DNA of 64,000 nucleotides, from the NCBI RefSeq assembly GCF_036898095.1, contig NC_090763.1, positions 61,721,167-61,785,166 of the forward strand. The letters run 5' to 3'. Each line of letters opens with the position of its first letter. The stretch's first letter is position 1. The position numbers and the translations under genes were made by a program. This stretch comes from Palaemon carinicauda. Lineage: Eukaryota > Arthropoda > Malacostraca > Decapoda > Palaemonidae. This document shows positions 1-11,878 of the stretch, one piece after another. The notes beneath the pieces are model-generated. The model was not told where the DNA came from. It saw only the letters and a program-made list of their open reading frames with translations, and did no database searches.

Positions 1-1299
1 AACAAGAAAAATGCAACAAGTACACTCTTCATATCTCTTGGTCCAGCTGGGTTGAGAAATATACACATCTAAAGCATTTCACAAAAAAAAAATAAAGTAC
101 AGTACTAATAAAGTGAGAGTGGATCCTGAGCACCTTCCCAAAATGAAACTGGGAACCATCTAGATGTTACTGGCTTCTGCCAGAAAAAAAGATTTCTAAA
201 CTAAGGCAACACAGTCTCCAGTCTTGAGCCCCCTAATTCTCATGGTAAGTTGATGTTGTCGAGTCACTAGTCATCACAACTACTACAAATCTTCCATGTT
301 ATGAGCTAAGCAAAAGGTTGTTGGCCTACAAAGATGGCCTCTTAAAACCTTTTAAGTTAATGCACATCCCTTGTCCTGAAAAGACCAAGTTTCCATTAAC
401 TGGTGATCCAGTAGTGCTCCTAACCTTGATATGCCATGTCAGTGAATATTTGCCTTTCAAGGGAGACAAGGACAGTGGTACATCAATAAAGGGATCCTCT
501 AATTCTTACTGATAACTTAAAATAAAGCCGCCGCCTTCTACTTTTACCGTGATTTTTTCCCATTTGTATGGGGTAACACAGATGCCTTCTTTTGAAAGAT
601 TTTACAGCTAACTGTATAAGGGCCTTGAAACTACTTCATACTAACCCTAATTGTGGTGGTGAACAGGAAAATAGGGTGCTAAAAATGAAAACAAGAAAAC
701 TACATAGGCAAATGTTAAGCAGTCAAGGCTCTTCCCAAAACTAATTTCCTCCTGCCTCATAAATGACTTTTGAGGCTTCTGTTATAAGCATTTGTATTTA
801 GTTATAAATTTGTTGAAAATGAATTAAGAATTTCTCACAAAACTATAAATGATTGGTGCTCATTCATTCGTGAGGTTATTGTGTGCATTGGGTATTGAGT
901 CGGAAAGGTGCAGCTTACCTTTACCCTCCAACCTAAGCAAGTACACAAAGGGTTTTAGGCTGTTATATTTAATATGGCTGTATAATGGGGGGTCGCAGGG
1001 GGCGAAGCTCCCCGTCCCGCTAGGTAAGGATACAGCTACTAGGTTAGGTTATGTTAGATTACGAAGTTTGTTTAGGTTAGCTGATGGCCATGTTTATTGC
1101 TAATTCTGCATGTGCCATTATTCATATGGTAAAATGGATTCTTTAATTCATTCCCGACCCCGGTTTCCCACAGGGGGTCCCCCCAAGATTAGAAAGGTTA
1201 ATAAATGTGGTAAAAATACTTTTCCTCCTCCTCAAAAAAAGGTCAGTTTTAGATAAAACACTAAATAACTCATCAGAAAAAAAAAGAATATAAAAATTA
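1..1299. other. Intronic or intergenic DNA, no gene recognised
   Basis: No exon with convincing splice sites and no conserved protein is visible. Around 990-1190 there is a GC-rich patch with G and C runs and TTAGG-like words, which looks like an old interspersed repeat I cannot name. The longest open frames (64-89 codons) have no recognisable composition or motif. Confidence 0.4.
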
Positions 1300-1339
1300 T
1301 TAGTGGGGAAGCTATTATATAAAATTACCGATTTTCGTC

Positions 1340-4330
1340 ATCCATGTCCAATGGCTCATCTACCTACAGACTCACATCCAGAGCTTAGGGTAGGTCAGGG
1401 TTGTCAACTGAATCAATTGAGGGACCTGCCACAGGGAACCTCTTGTTTGGCTCTGCCAAATGGGCTTCCCTTGCCTTGCCATTCTTGGGTTTGGTGTCTT
1501 TGGATTTCCTTCTCACAGGGAAATGTTCCTTCAAGATGTTGGAAGGAGGAACTTACGAGGGTTTAAGAACACCAATAGCCAAAGCCTTAGCTGCAGGAGC
1601 CGTGGGCTCTTCCTCAAGTGGAGGTAAGGAAATTGGGCGTTGGTCGGAAGGCACTACCTCAATTCCTTGAGGATTGAAAGGATGGACAGAGATCTCCCAG
1701 GGAGAGCCAATGTCCCTCCTCGTTCTAGGATGGATGAGATCTGCATGCGGTGGAGTTACGCCTCTGATCCTCCTCTTCTGTCTCTTAGTCATGGTCTTCC
1801 TCGCCTTCACAGGCGTAAAGGGAAGGTTATCCAGATGAGGATCAGAAGGTGGAGGCCCTTTAGCACTAGATCGAGATGGGGAAGATCATCATACCTAGTC
1901 CGACAAATTTCTCCTTCTAAAGTCAGAAATCCTATGAGACGAGCTCGAGTCAGACTTCAAGGGAATCCGAAGAGTAACCCTGACTGGAACAGTTGGGGGG
2001 GCTGTGGGAGTGGGGGGAGCCACACCCAAGGATTTATGCAGGACAGTTAGGAACGTACTAATCCATGCAGGAAGCTCAGCACCCTTTGATAGGCCCTGGG
2101 GTTTCCCTAGAGAATCAAAGGGAGGAGAACGTCTCCTAAGAGGGAACCTAGAGGGAGCCTGCATAGATGTAGGTAAGTCTCTCTGTGGCAACATGAGGTG
2201 CTCCTTCATCAAGCGAAAAGGATGGTCCAGGCTAATAGGCACATTGGCATGCTTACTGTATCAGGAGGCTCCTTAAACCCTTTTGGAAAGGGTATAGGCC
2301 TGCCGCTAGAGATGGTAGAAGCCGGAGGTAGACGCGGAAGTGTTAATACCGCACTTGCTCGCAGTTCCGAAACCCTAACTCGTGGGAGTAGCCTAAGAGG
2401 AACCCTAGAGGGAGCCTGCATAGATGTAGGTAAGTCTCTCTGTGGCAACATGAGGTGCTCCTTCATCAAGTGAAAAGGATGGTCCAGGCTAATAGGCACA
2501 TTGGCATGCTTATTGTATCAGGAGGCTCCTTAAACCCTTTTGGAAAGGGTATAGGCCTGCCGCTAGAGATGGTAGAAGCCGGAGGTAGACGCGGAAGTGT
2601 TAATACCGCACTTGCTCGCAGTTCCGAAACCCTAACTCGTGGGAGTAGCCGACTTATGTGCAAAATCATGAGTTTCACACAATAACGGGTGCGATTCACG
2701 AGTAGAAGTGCTCGTAACACGAGCAATAGGAGCCATGCTGGACGGAGGAAGCTTTGAACATTCCTGTTGCTTCAGAGGAACGCCTATGCCAGACGTAGTT
2801 GGCAATGAGGGCCTCTGAGCAGGAACAATTCTAAGTGTTGGCGAGCACGTCACAGGAGGCATTGTAGAGCGTTGCATGAGTGAACGCTGCACTAAAGCAC
2901 CCTCCAGGCAGTAAAGGGCACTGGAGTTGGTTTAGCTGGAAGCTTGTCTGCAGAATGTTCTGTCTCAGGATCAGGTTCGGTCCAGGGTTGTTTAGAAGGA
3001 CGGGTTGAGAAGCAACGTACTGATAGACTGCGCATACGTTTACCACTTCCTCTAGACGAGGAACGTCTAGACCTTGATCGTGAACGCAAGGTTCAGGATC
3101 GTGAACGTACTGTTCATGATCGGGAGTGTCTAGACCTCGATTGAGAACAGTGTGAGTGCCTAGCTTGCAAACGTGACCGTTGTCCTCACTGTCGTGAACG
3201 GCGTCCTCGCGAACGGCGTCCTCGCAAGCGTGAACGTTGCTCTTGTAAACGGGAGCTTCGTCCAAGTAAACGTGAGCGTCCGTCATCCTTATGATCCAGA
3301 TTGGCGATATCTAGAACGCGAGCGTCAAAACCTAGGTCTAGACTGAGTTGCTCGTGACTGTGAAGAACGCGATCGCGAGACTTAACGTGAGAGTGAAGCT
3401 CTAGAGCAAGAACGCCTTCTGGACGAAAAGCGTTGAGATCATGATGACCTACGATTTGTATCATCTTCAGATTGTCGCAAAACAACGATCAGGAGAGGGG
3501 TGTCCCGAAGGACAAGATGATGGAGAATCTTGTCACCGCGCGCCACTGGTGGAAAGAGCGCTGGTCTCTTGAAGATCATCTCCGACAGCTGAAGTATTCC
3601 TGTGGGGAGTAACAGAGGGCTGAGGGTTAACAGACGACAATGTCCCAGGATGGCGATCAGGACTGGCCTCAGCAGGAGGCCGTTGAAAGGGTGAATGCAT
3701 GCAATCGCCTCGTCCACGCGTAGAAGGTCCAGGAGAGGGCGACAGGTACTTCGCAAACCTCCAAAGCATAGCATGTTGAAGGCTCTGTAGGATCCTTCCT
3801 GGCACCACACTGAAGGAGCCGAAGAAGCTCTACCTTCGTAGGGGTTGCAGAAAGCCTTAGGGACGGCCACACCTGACACACATCTGCAAGGAAAATGGCT
3901 CCCCAGTGGCTGGAGGTGAAGTTGATCTTCTAGGGGAAGCAACTAAACCCCCATTACCCCAGGGTAGCCAAGGAGTTATGCGGTCTGCGCTCCTGCTCAA
4001 TCGCCCCTCGGAAGAGTGCAAACAAGAAGGAGCTTTAGAAAGAGGTTTGGATGTGCGAGAAGAAAGAGAACGCACTTTCCTTGCCCCTGAGGGAGAAAGA
4101 TCGCATTTAGACTTCTTTTTGCTTCAACCAAACTTCTCCCATTGGGAAGGAGGCCACTCCCTACACTTTTCACAGGGCGAACCCTGCTCGCAGCAATGCC
4201 CACTACACGAATGACACAGAGTGTGGGTCAGTATCCAGCGATGACATAAAGGTACCGCACACAGCACCCTCGCACCCAAGACAGGTCAGCATGAGGGCGA
4301 TCAGACGAAGCACAAGCACAACTGAAAAGA
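1340..4330 (-). pseudogene. Decayed gag-like gene of DIRS fragment D1
   Basis: Reading the minus strand, positions about 4260-4110 encode a cysteine/histidine cluster of the form C-x4-C, H-x2-C-x2-C-x3-C and C-x2-C. It has the same order and nearly the same spacing as the N-terminus of the gag proteins of the family A elements in this window (for example residues 13-50 of the gag at 46530-48962). A stop follows the cluster immediately, and the frame then shifts several times. The middle part (about 3050-3290) is built of degenerate short repeats around the word CGTGAACG. The left third (about 1340-2650) carries proline/serine-rich and acidic stretches typical of these gag linkers. Gag assignment is by analogy; the function of such gag proteins is presumed nucleic-acid binding and particle formation. 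Confidence 0.5.
2135..2648. repeat. 257-bp tandem duplication inside D1 gag
   Basis: Positions 2135-2391 and 2392-2648 are near-identical copies in direct tandem. Aligning GGGAGTAGCC at 2384 with 2641 and GAGGGAGCCT at 2151 with 2408 both give a period of 257. Only a few substitutions separate the copies, so the duplication is younger than most of the decay of the surrounding gag. 257 is not a multiple of 3, so it also shifts the frame. Confidence 0.9.
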
Positions 4331-4399
4331 GATAGAGAGATTACAAAGTCAATGGCAGACTTTGGAGGAGAGAGAGGAGACGTCCGCTTTCTACAAACC

Positions 4400-4595
4400 A
4401 AAAGAAAAAAAGTGATGTAACTCACAGCCGTGAGAGTATATATAGAGGCGGCTGGGTACACACCAGCCAACCCTGGCTTACCCGGTGGTTGGGCAGGGTT
4501 GCCACCTCGCACTTTTAGCTTAATGGCTACCTTCCAGCTTCGCCGAAAGATAATCCACATAAATAACGTAAGGTTTGTTAGCATGGGAACAAATT
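4400..4595 (-). repeat. 5' inverted terminal repeat of DIRS fragment D1
   Basis: The order of words (a GGCTGGGTACACACC-type block, a CTACC/CTTACC block, the GCTTCGCCGAAAG motif, then TAAGGTTTGTTAGCATGGGAACAAAT) parallels the right end of B1 (41030-41220). The partner 3' ITR is absent from the window. Confidence 0.5.
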
Positions 4596-4992
4596 GGCTG
4601 TTACACGAGAATATATGGTAACTGTTAAATAAATAAAAACAAACCTAAATTGGCCATTTTATCTACCTTATCTACCTTTTTGGGCATACTATAGCAGTCA
4701 TTTAGGTAGGAATAAAGGTATCTGGGTAGCTTTCCGAGTATGCACGATAGCAATAAAACGCTATAGCAGAGGGTCAAGTGTATATAGCTAAAAGTAAGTG
4801 CAACAAAGGGGCCAAAGAGATGCTGTAAAGAACCTTTAGTAATGCCTATAATGCACAGTATGAAGTGCAATGATGGTCTTGCCCCTCCAAGGGGAAAGGG
4901 AAGGCCCTTTAAAAAGGACACACTGTGGATGGACAACTGAACTAGATAGGCATTCAAGTAGAAAGTTCACAAAGTAGAAGGGAGTAAATTGG
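4596..4992. other. Spacer without recognised features
   Basis: AT-rich sequence between the D1 end and the pogo-like element. No exon, repeat or motif was recognised. Confidence 0.4.
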
Positions 4993-6119
4993 TACAGTAG
5001 GGTCCCGAATTATGCAAGAATTTGGTCGATTAACGACCTCGAGTAAATGGAAAATCGCGAATTTCGAAACACACAACTAACAGCAATAATTCCATTGCGG
5101 CCATGGCAACCAGCAATTTGCTTATTCAAATGTGTTTACTACCCATTTCCAATACTTTCTTTGTACTATACTGTATTTCTTTATAATATCAAATTGTTCT
5201 TGTAAATAAATAAAACATTTAATATACTTTAAAGTTCTAATAACTTGAAAAATGGTTAAAATTACAACCAGGATAGGTGTAAACACCATATATTTCCCGT
5301 TATAACACAACCCAAAATACAGACAAATTTTAATGTTTGTCATATCTATTGTATAATACAACTGGTGAATAGCAAAACCATCACTCTATAGACTAGCTTG
5401 TTGTATGATTGAAAATCCAGAATTATCAAAATAAAGGCGATTTTATATCATGCGTTTCCTAAACACGCTAAAAAGCACAATAGAAAACGACAACCAATGT
5501 TTTGTTTACGTTTATCTCTGATCACAACGAAGAAACAGACGCATTTATACATCGGTGTTTTTGAATTGACAGCAATTTTACCAAGTATAGATTATATGTT
5601 GAATTTGTTATTACCAATGTTCTAATAATTTTTTTATTAGAACTTTCAAATAAATTAAATGAATGCCATTTATGAAATGTTTTTCTTTATGATGCCGCCT
5701 GAAACGGAAACCTTCCATTTGTTTACGCTCCATCTTCGATCATAATAAACAAACGAATGCATTAAACACACATGATCTAAGTCATAACTAATGATATTAC
5801 AAACATTTAGTAAACATTATGTTATTACAAATATTTTACTTACCGTATCCATATAAATTCCTAAATTCGTAGCAAAGCTGGAAATTTTTTTTTCCTTATG
5901 CGTTTAATCCACAATAGCAAACTGCCGCTAATGACGATAATTCTAAACTGTTACGAAAGATAATTGTCCTTTCCATATCCAAAATACTTTTCCTAACTTC
6001 AGTTATAAGTCAACTTGTACCCACCTCAATTATGGATCCATATGCAAAAAAGGTAAAAGAAGAAAGTACTAAGCCTATTTTTAAAGTCACCGAACAATTA
6101 GGTTACCGCTATAACGTTC

Positions 6120-6122
<3 letters not shown>

Positions 6123-6210
<88 letters not shown>
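6123..6210. repeat. (GA)44 microsatellite
   Basis: Uninterrupted GA dinucleotide run of 88 bp inside the pogo-like element. Confidence 0.98.
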
Positions 6211-6213
<3 letters not shown>

Positions 6214-6657
6214 TTTTAAAGTACTAAACAATAAATATGATAGGTTATAACACATTGGTGTTTATGTAATATTAACTGTATAGATGGTTTGAATAAGTTA
6301 AGAAATGGTGTAAACAATTCTTTGTTATTGTATTTGCGCGGAAGCTAGACATCAGCTGATGTGATCACATCCAAAAGTAAAACAAAAATAAGTTAGCAAT
6401 ACTCGATTTTTAAAACACACCCAAAATTTAACAACATAAGTACATGTTTTATTATAGTGCAATTGACATTTAAAGAGTAAAAATTTTCTGGAATAGAATG
6501 GTGTTTCCTAAAAAATAGTGGTTTGCGGACGAAATCGGTTACCGTATTTTAAGCTATGATTGAAATGGATGTATACACGGTATAATTTTTTCGTTTTGTA
6601 TTTAATTGACACTTCAAGAAAACCGATTTTGGTTTCTTCATCTATTTGTAAGTATTG

Positions 6658-6663
<6 letters not shown>

Positions 6664-6735
<72 letters not shown>

Positions 6736-6740
6736 GAGAA
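6664..6740. repeat. (GA)n microsatellite with one interruption
   Basis: GA run of about 77 bp with a single A-C-A interruption at 6728. Confidence 0.97.
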
Positions 6741-6882
6741 TCAGCTGTTGTAATTGAATGTCGTGTTTTTGTTTCGTGTACCCCCTGAAGCGAGGAATTG
6801 ATCGCCACAACTAACAATATTCATGTTAATTTCATTCTTAAACTCAAGTTGCCATATGTGAACTATGGTTTTATTTCTTACG

Positions 6883-6943
<61 letters not shown>

Positions 6944-6957
6944 TTTCTGCCATCAAA

Positions 6958-7006
<49 letters not shown>
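6883..7006. repeat. Inverted (GA)n / (CT)n microsatellite pair
   Basis: About 60 bp of GA (6883-6942, with one extra G at 6901-6902) is followed, after a short spacer, by 46 bp of CT (6961-7006). The two tracts are complementary and can form a long hairpin; the homopurine/homopyrimidine runs could also form triplex DNA. Confidence 0.95.
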
Positions 7007-7007
<1 letters not shown>

Positions 7008-7622
7008 GATTTTATTTTACCGTCTACTCTACAAAACCAATGTTTGCAAATCAAATGTATACTGTTTAAAATATGACAAAATATTGACGACTCGTTACCG
7101 AAGTTTAGGCTATTCACTGCCGATAAACGAACCCAGTCTACTCGTGAATACCTTGAACGCCCAGAGGGAAAAATAAGGGTTTTAAATATACTGTACTAAA
7201 CAAAAATAATGCTTTAATATACCATCATTAACACTACCATTACAATTATCGTAAGGTTGGAGAAAGATAAAGATTGCCGAGAGCGTAACCACATTTCTGT
7301 TTACATTTTGTCAGCTGGACTCGCACAGTTAACAGTTGATTTCATTGTTGATGTGGAATTTTATCCTTAAATAGGCTATTCATTATGAAATTATGTTAAT
7401 GAAATGTAATGTTAATATTGTTTTGTAACATTTATTATAAATCACCGTATTTAGGGCTACCAATATACTTAAAAAGACAATAGATTTGATACATTTTGTA
7501 GTGCTTGACTCGCGAACTTTGAACAGCCTCGCAGATACAGAATATTTATTTTTGAAAAATAGCAATCGCGGAAAAGGGGAATCGTGTAATTCGAACACGC
7601 TTAATTCGGGACCCTACTGTAC

Positions 7623-7629
<7 letters not shown>

Positions 7630-7667
<38 letters not shown>

Positions 7668-7687
7668 ATAATAATAATAATAATAAT
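7630..7687. repeat. Poly(A) run followed by (AAT)n
   Basis: About 35 A residues followed by seven to eight AAT units, immediately right of the pogo-like element. It looks like a retroposon tail or simple repeat. No retroposon body was recognised beside it. Confidence 0.9.
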
Positions 7688-8327
7688 CAATCTTGAAAAT
7701 CATTGAAAGTGATACTGGCATATCATTTTTCCATACAAACTCTTTGTCCAACCCATTACACAAACAAGCAAATTGCTGAAAACAGTTAAATCCAATAACA
7801 AAAATTCATCTTCAGGCAAATTTATTGCAATTCACAACCAAAACATTAAATAACCAAACACCACTATAAATCTAGGATATTACATTGTAGTTAAGAAAAA
7901 AACAAAAGTAACAAAAGAAACTCTGGGTCGGAGGATGAGCCCTGAAGAAATAGATCAGCTAAATGCAAGATAAGCGGTGAAGTCCAAGCAATAACAGGGG
8001 AGATGAGAAGAGTAACCTAAATTGAGCAAGAACTCAACTGCTATTCAATTACTCCTTAGCTAATTCATAAAATAGGGGATGGTTTGTTATTGCAACCAAT
8101 AGATTCTCCCAGCACCCGAGTCCTTTCATAAATAGGAGTGTGGTTCCCTTAAAGACCAATTGCCTTAACCATCCTAAATCAATAACCATCTCCAACACTC
8201 CACAGGTAACTGTACCCATCCTGAATGGCTATCTTTCTACGAGAGCAGAAATATACGTGTTTGTATTATGTAGTCACACACTTTATAAAACATCAACATA
8301 GATAAATCAAGACTACCATTCACATAC
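7688..8327. other. Intron sequence of the host gene, nothing recognised
   Basis: AT-rich sequence downstream of the exon at 8328-8442 on the minus strand. No further exon was found. Confidence 0.4.
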
Positions 8328-8442
8328 CTAACAGCCGCATTAGCCTGGGCAATTTTTTGGCTATTTGTGACTAGAAAATACATGGAGCTATCATCCAGTC
8401 CTTCCTCTTCTTTCTCATCCTCAGATTTCATTTCTTCCTCGT
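8328..8442 (-). CDS. Internal exon of the host BTB gene, acidic segment
   Basis: On the minus strand an acceptor (TTTATTTTTCACAG) precedes the exon and a donor (GTATGTG) follows it. The 115-bp exon starts with two bases completing a codon and ends with two bases of the next. It encodes 37 complete codons: a glutamate/aspartate/lysine-rich stretch, then a less biased segment ending SQKIAQANAAV. Its start phase fits exactly the end phase of the exon at 25241-25440, which supports one transcript across the A1/A2 cluster. No known domain is recognised; acidic stretches are common in nuclear proteins. The following exon was not found and may lie left of the window. The link to the same gene rests on strand, phase and order only. 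Confidence 0.6.
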
Positions 8443-9849
8443 CTGTGAAAAATAAAGAAAAACAAGAAACCATTTAAAAATAAAATTATTTTGTAAAATT
8501 CTAATACTGTACAGAGTACAGTAAATAACTACTGAAGCATTACATTATAATGTTAACATACAATCTAAAATAAAAAAAAATTGCATGAATATCAGAAGAA
8601 TTTGACATGAATGATATTGTTCATAAAACATCAAAACTGAACCAATCTTTTTTATCATTGTAATTGGATTTATGAAATTGAATCATATGGCACAACACTA
8701 TCATAATAATGGATAAGGTAGATGCAATGGAAACTCCAAGGAGCTTTTATATGCAGTGCAAAAGACATACTGTACTGTACTGTTAACAGTATCGTCTGAG
8801 AAAAAGGTCTTATAAACCTTTAAAAGATTAAAGTATGTAATGAAGAAGGTTGTATTTATCAGGAATTATTTGAAAAAAAAAAAAAAACACTATCAAATTT
8901 ATGGAATCTCAAAGGGCTTCTCCAAAGGATTTTGTTCTTGAAATATGTGAGCCCTAAAGGAGTGTAAAAAGAATGAATATATACAAAGTATAGTTTATGA
9001 TATCTTATGAAAAATAATATTTGGGTAAACCCAGCAATAAACCCAACATAAACAGAGATGTAAAGAAATGTTCAGGTTTACAAAATATAAGGCAAAATGT
9101 AAAATAAGAGTAAATGGATATAGTTGGTAGCAGGACAATGCTGGAGTGGAAGGATACGTCTTGCAAGAGGTACAATACTTCCTTTACCCTGACAATGGAA
9201 GATGAAGCAGATAGTGTGAGGGCAATATCATGATTAACAACAAATTTAAGCTAAGAGAGTTTACTAAACCAATGGTAATTAGGACTGAGCAAATGTTCAT
9301 GTTACCTTTTTCATGATTGTAATACTTAATGCAGTGCACAAATTAATGTACGTATAAAAAATATAGAAGGAAGTTGCACGATGAAGATGAGTAAGATTGA
9401 CAAAGAATTGTGGAGAAAGGATAGGTGAAAAAGCGTTTCACATCTAACTCAGTAAAGGAAAATTATTTTCAGTCTTTGCCATTTGTTAAGCAAATGTTCT
9501 TTGTACACTCTTTGACTCCAGTCCTTCCCATGACCATCTTTTAACCCCAGTACTTTAAACACATCTAAAGATACAGGATTAGCCTATATAAGTCCAAAAT
9601 TGAAGAGTAGATTGTAATTTTACCTTATACAAGTCCTGGGAACAAAGTTATCTAGTAGCTTAAATTGGCCTTACATTATAAAAAATACTTTTGTCAGATT
9701 TTCTCTGCATGGGGTTCAACTAGAAATAATTTCTCTACATTTTTCTTTCACATACGCAACTTATGCCTAAGTCCCTTCAGGTCAATATCTTCTTTTACAT
9801 GTACCAGTATTTGCTTTTCCCATGATTTCATAGCTTATTACCGCTAGAG
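8443..9849. other. Intron sequence, nothing recognised
   Basis: AT-rich sequence with no open frame of interest and no recognised repeat family. Confidence 0.4.
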
Positions 9850-10440
9850 TTATGAGGTCCTTTTGACTGATCAGACAGTACTACATTGGATCCTTCTCTC
9901 TAGTTACAGTTCATTTTCCCTTTGCCTACACACACCGAATAGTCTGGCATATTCTTTACCTATTTTCCTCTAACCTCATACACCTGCCAACACTGAGATT
10001 ACCAAACAATTCTTCTTCACCCAAGGGGTTACTGCACTGTAATTGTTCAGTGGCCACTTTCCTCTTGGTAAGGGTAAAAGAGGCTCTTCCAGGAGAAGGA
10101 CACTCCAAAATCAAACCATTGTCCTCTAGTCTTGGGTTGTGCCATAGCCTCTGTACCATGGTCTTCACCTGTCTTGGGTTATAGTTCTCTTGCTTGAAGG
10201 TACACTTGGGCACACTATTCTATCTTATTTCTCTTCCTCTTGTTTTGTTAAAGTTTTTATAGTTTATTTAGGAGATATTTATTTTAATGTTACTGCTCTA
10301 AAAACATTTAATTTTTCCTTGTTTCCTTTCTCACTGGGCTATTTTCCCTGTTGGAGCCCCTGGGCTTATAGCATCCTGCTTTCCCAACTAGGGTTGTAGC
10401 TCAGCAATTAATAATAATGATAATAATACTAATCCTTGTT
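9850..10440 (+). repeat. AAT-tailed interspersed retroposon-like repeat, long copy
   Basis: The 3' part (about 10340-10440) reads through the words GGGCTTATAGCATCCTGC and AACTAGGGTTGTAGCT into (AATAAT)n. The same tail block occurs at 52400-52511 and 60551-60613. The ending in a short A/T repeat suggests retroposition (SINE- or LINE-like). The 5' part (about 9850-10220) is an open-ish block that I recall as repetitive in shrimp sequences, not a host gene. The 5' limit is uncertain. Confidence 0.6.
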
Positions 10441-10953
10441 TCATACTTTCATATTTAGTGATTCTCTGACTAAATGGACCTCCTTCTTCCTCATCATCAT
10501 CTGCTTAACCTGAAACATATCTCATCTTCCAGCTGTTGGACACCATATTTATCGACCCACCACACTCTAGCCATGAATCTTGACATTCTATGGTTACATC
10601 TTTTCAAATTTTAAATTTTCTTTATAATAGGCCATGATTCTGCTGTAGAGAAGTACAGCTCTTATGTACTCAAGATAAGATTTTGCTCTCTCTAATAATT
10701 GAATAAGTTCATTAGCAAGTGTGTTCAATTCACATAAAACCCTACTAAACTCTTGATCACCAAGAAGGCCCCTTTGGAAAGTACTAAAGGTTCTATGAAG
10801 CATTCTTTGACTCCAACGCAATTACCTTTTACCTTCTTGTTTTTCATTAATTTATTTTAATCGTTTTTTACCTATAAGTGGTTCAACTTTTTTAGCTTTG
10901 TCTAGTGAAAATCTTCTCTGTTTACTTCAAAGCAAAGTCTTTAGGCCAGCTCT

Positions 10954-11260
10954 TTAACCCTTTTACCCCCAGGCTATTTGGAACTTTCCAACCCTTCACC
11001 CCAGGGGTTATTTTTTTTCAAGCACATTTTGCAGTATATTTTCTTAAAATTGATCTAACAGCCTTAATTTTCGTCATAGAGAGGTCAGGTTGGTCTCATT
11101 CTCTTGGAAAATGCCTGAAGTTTCCCAAAAAATTATCAATAATATGCAAAAAAAAATGTAAATAGCAGTTTTTTGCAAGGACGTACCAGTACGTTCATGG
11201 GGGTAAAGGGATGAGTTTTGTGAAACGTACCAGTACGTCCATTAGGGGTAAAAGGGTTAA
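10954..11260. mobile_element. piggyBac-like MITE, copy 1
   Basis: About 307 bp starting TTAA-CCCTTTTACCCCCAG and ending with the inverse, GGGGTAAAAGGG-TTAA. TTAA flanks plus CCC-starting inverted repeats are the hallmark of piggyBac elements. The interior has no coding capacity, so it is a miniature non-autonomous copy. A second copy is at 25491-25798 with the same interior. Near the right end two near-palindromes around ACGTACCAGTACGT occur. Confidence 0.8.
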
Positions 11261-11642
11261 GTTTGGAAAGTTATTAGTTGGTCTGGTAGTGTAATATGAA
11301 GGAGCTGAAAATCAATATTGGGTACAAACAAAGTACATAAGAAACCAAATAAGTCACTGATCCATCAATGATGCATAAATTACCTTTCAGATTTGACTTG
11401 TTTTGTATAGGAATAACAAATGGTCTTTCATGATACTATATATTACTGGGCCATGACTTTAATATCAACTTTCCAAGAACAAAAGGCATTCCATAACATT
11501 ATTATAAAAAGAAACAGATTTTCTAGTTTTTTAATTTTGCAACTCTAGGGAGATGGATATTCAAGAGAGATAAAAAATAAGAAATTCATTAAAACTAAAA
11601 TGATTATGCATTGCCAAATCAGTCTGGCAATGTTTTTGCAAG
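11261..11642. other. Intron spacer, nothing recognised
   Basis: AT-rich DNA between the MITE and the left end of DIRS element A1. Confidence 0.4.
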
Positions 11643-11836
11643 AAATGATATTTTGATTATAAAATAAATTTTTGAATATACTTACCCGGTGAATATATAA
11701 TAGCTGACGTCTCCGGCGGCTCGACAGAAAAACACAAAAACTCGCGAGCGATCGCTATGAAGGTTGCGGGTGTGCCCACCAGCGCCAACTATCGGCCAGA
11801 TACCGCATATACATGTAAACAGCTCCAGTTCTTCTC
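11643..11836 (-). repeat. 3' inverted terminal repeat of A1
   Basis: From the tip (ATGATATTTTGATTATAAAAT) to CAGTTCTTC it is the inverse of 24592-24760, apart from the outermost bases, which differ between the two ends as expected for DIRS elements (CTTACCCGG here, CTTAGCCGG in the inverse of the 5' end). Confidence 0.92.
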
Positions 11837-11878
11837 ATCCCGCTGGGTCTCTATCGGGGAGGAATGGGGGCCTTTAAT

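Larger units (their letters stand above)
1300..4595 (-). mobile_element. DIRS-type retrotransposon fragment D1 (family B relative): gag plus 5' ITR
   Basis: This is the 5' portion of a minus-sense DIRS-like element. The right end (about 4400-4595) matches in layout and words the 5' ITR of element B1 (41030-41220), including the shared word GCTTCGCCGAAAG/GCTCCGCCGAAAG and the terminal GGAACAAAT. Inward of it lies a degenerate gag frame with a zinc cluster. No reverse transcriptase, RNase H, tyrosine recombinase or 3' ITR follows to the left, so the copy is truncated at or near 1300; the exact left edge is uncertain. Many stops and shifts show it is old. Confidence 0.6.
4995..7619. mobile_element. 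Non-autonomous pogo/Tigger-like DNA transposon with TA target duplication
   Basis: The left end reads TA then CAGTAGGGTCCCGAATTA, and the right end is the exact inverse of those 18 bases followed by TA (TA at 4993-4994 and 7620-7621). A TA target duplication with terminal inverted repeats starting CAGT is typical of the Tc1/mariner superfamily, and CAG...CGAATTA-type ends suggest the pogo/Tigger branch. About 2.6 kb of AT-rich interior carries no transposase frame; the open frames seen are made of GA repeats. It is therefore a non-autonomous copy, possibly mobilised by a transposase elsewhere. Inner parts of the two ends (around TCGCGAATTT and CGCGATTGC) are only loosely similar. The family name is an inference from the ends. 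Confidence 0.7.

Noticed and set aside
990..1090. Telomeric (TTAGG)n array
   Set aside because: Only a few imperfect TTAGG words, no tandem array.
6560..7076. Open frames made of RE or LS dipeptides
   Set aside because: Pure translation of GA/CT microsatellites.
9956..10213. 85-residue minus-strand open frame as a host exon
   Set aside because: It lies in the body of an interspersed repeat whose tail recurs twice in the window; no splice sites and no domain.
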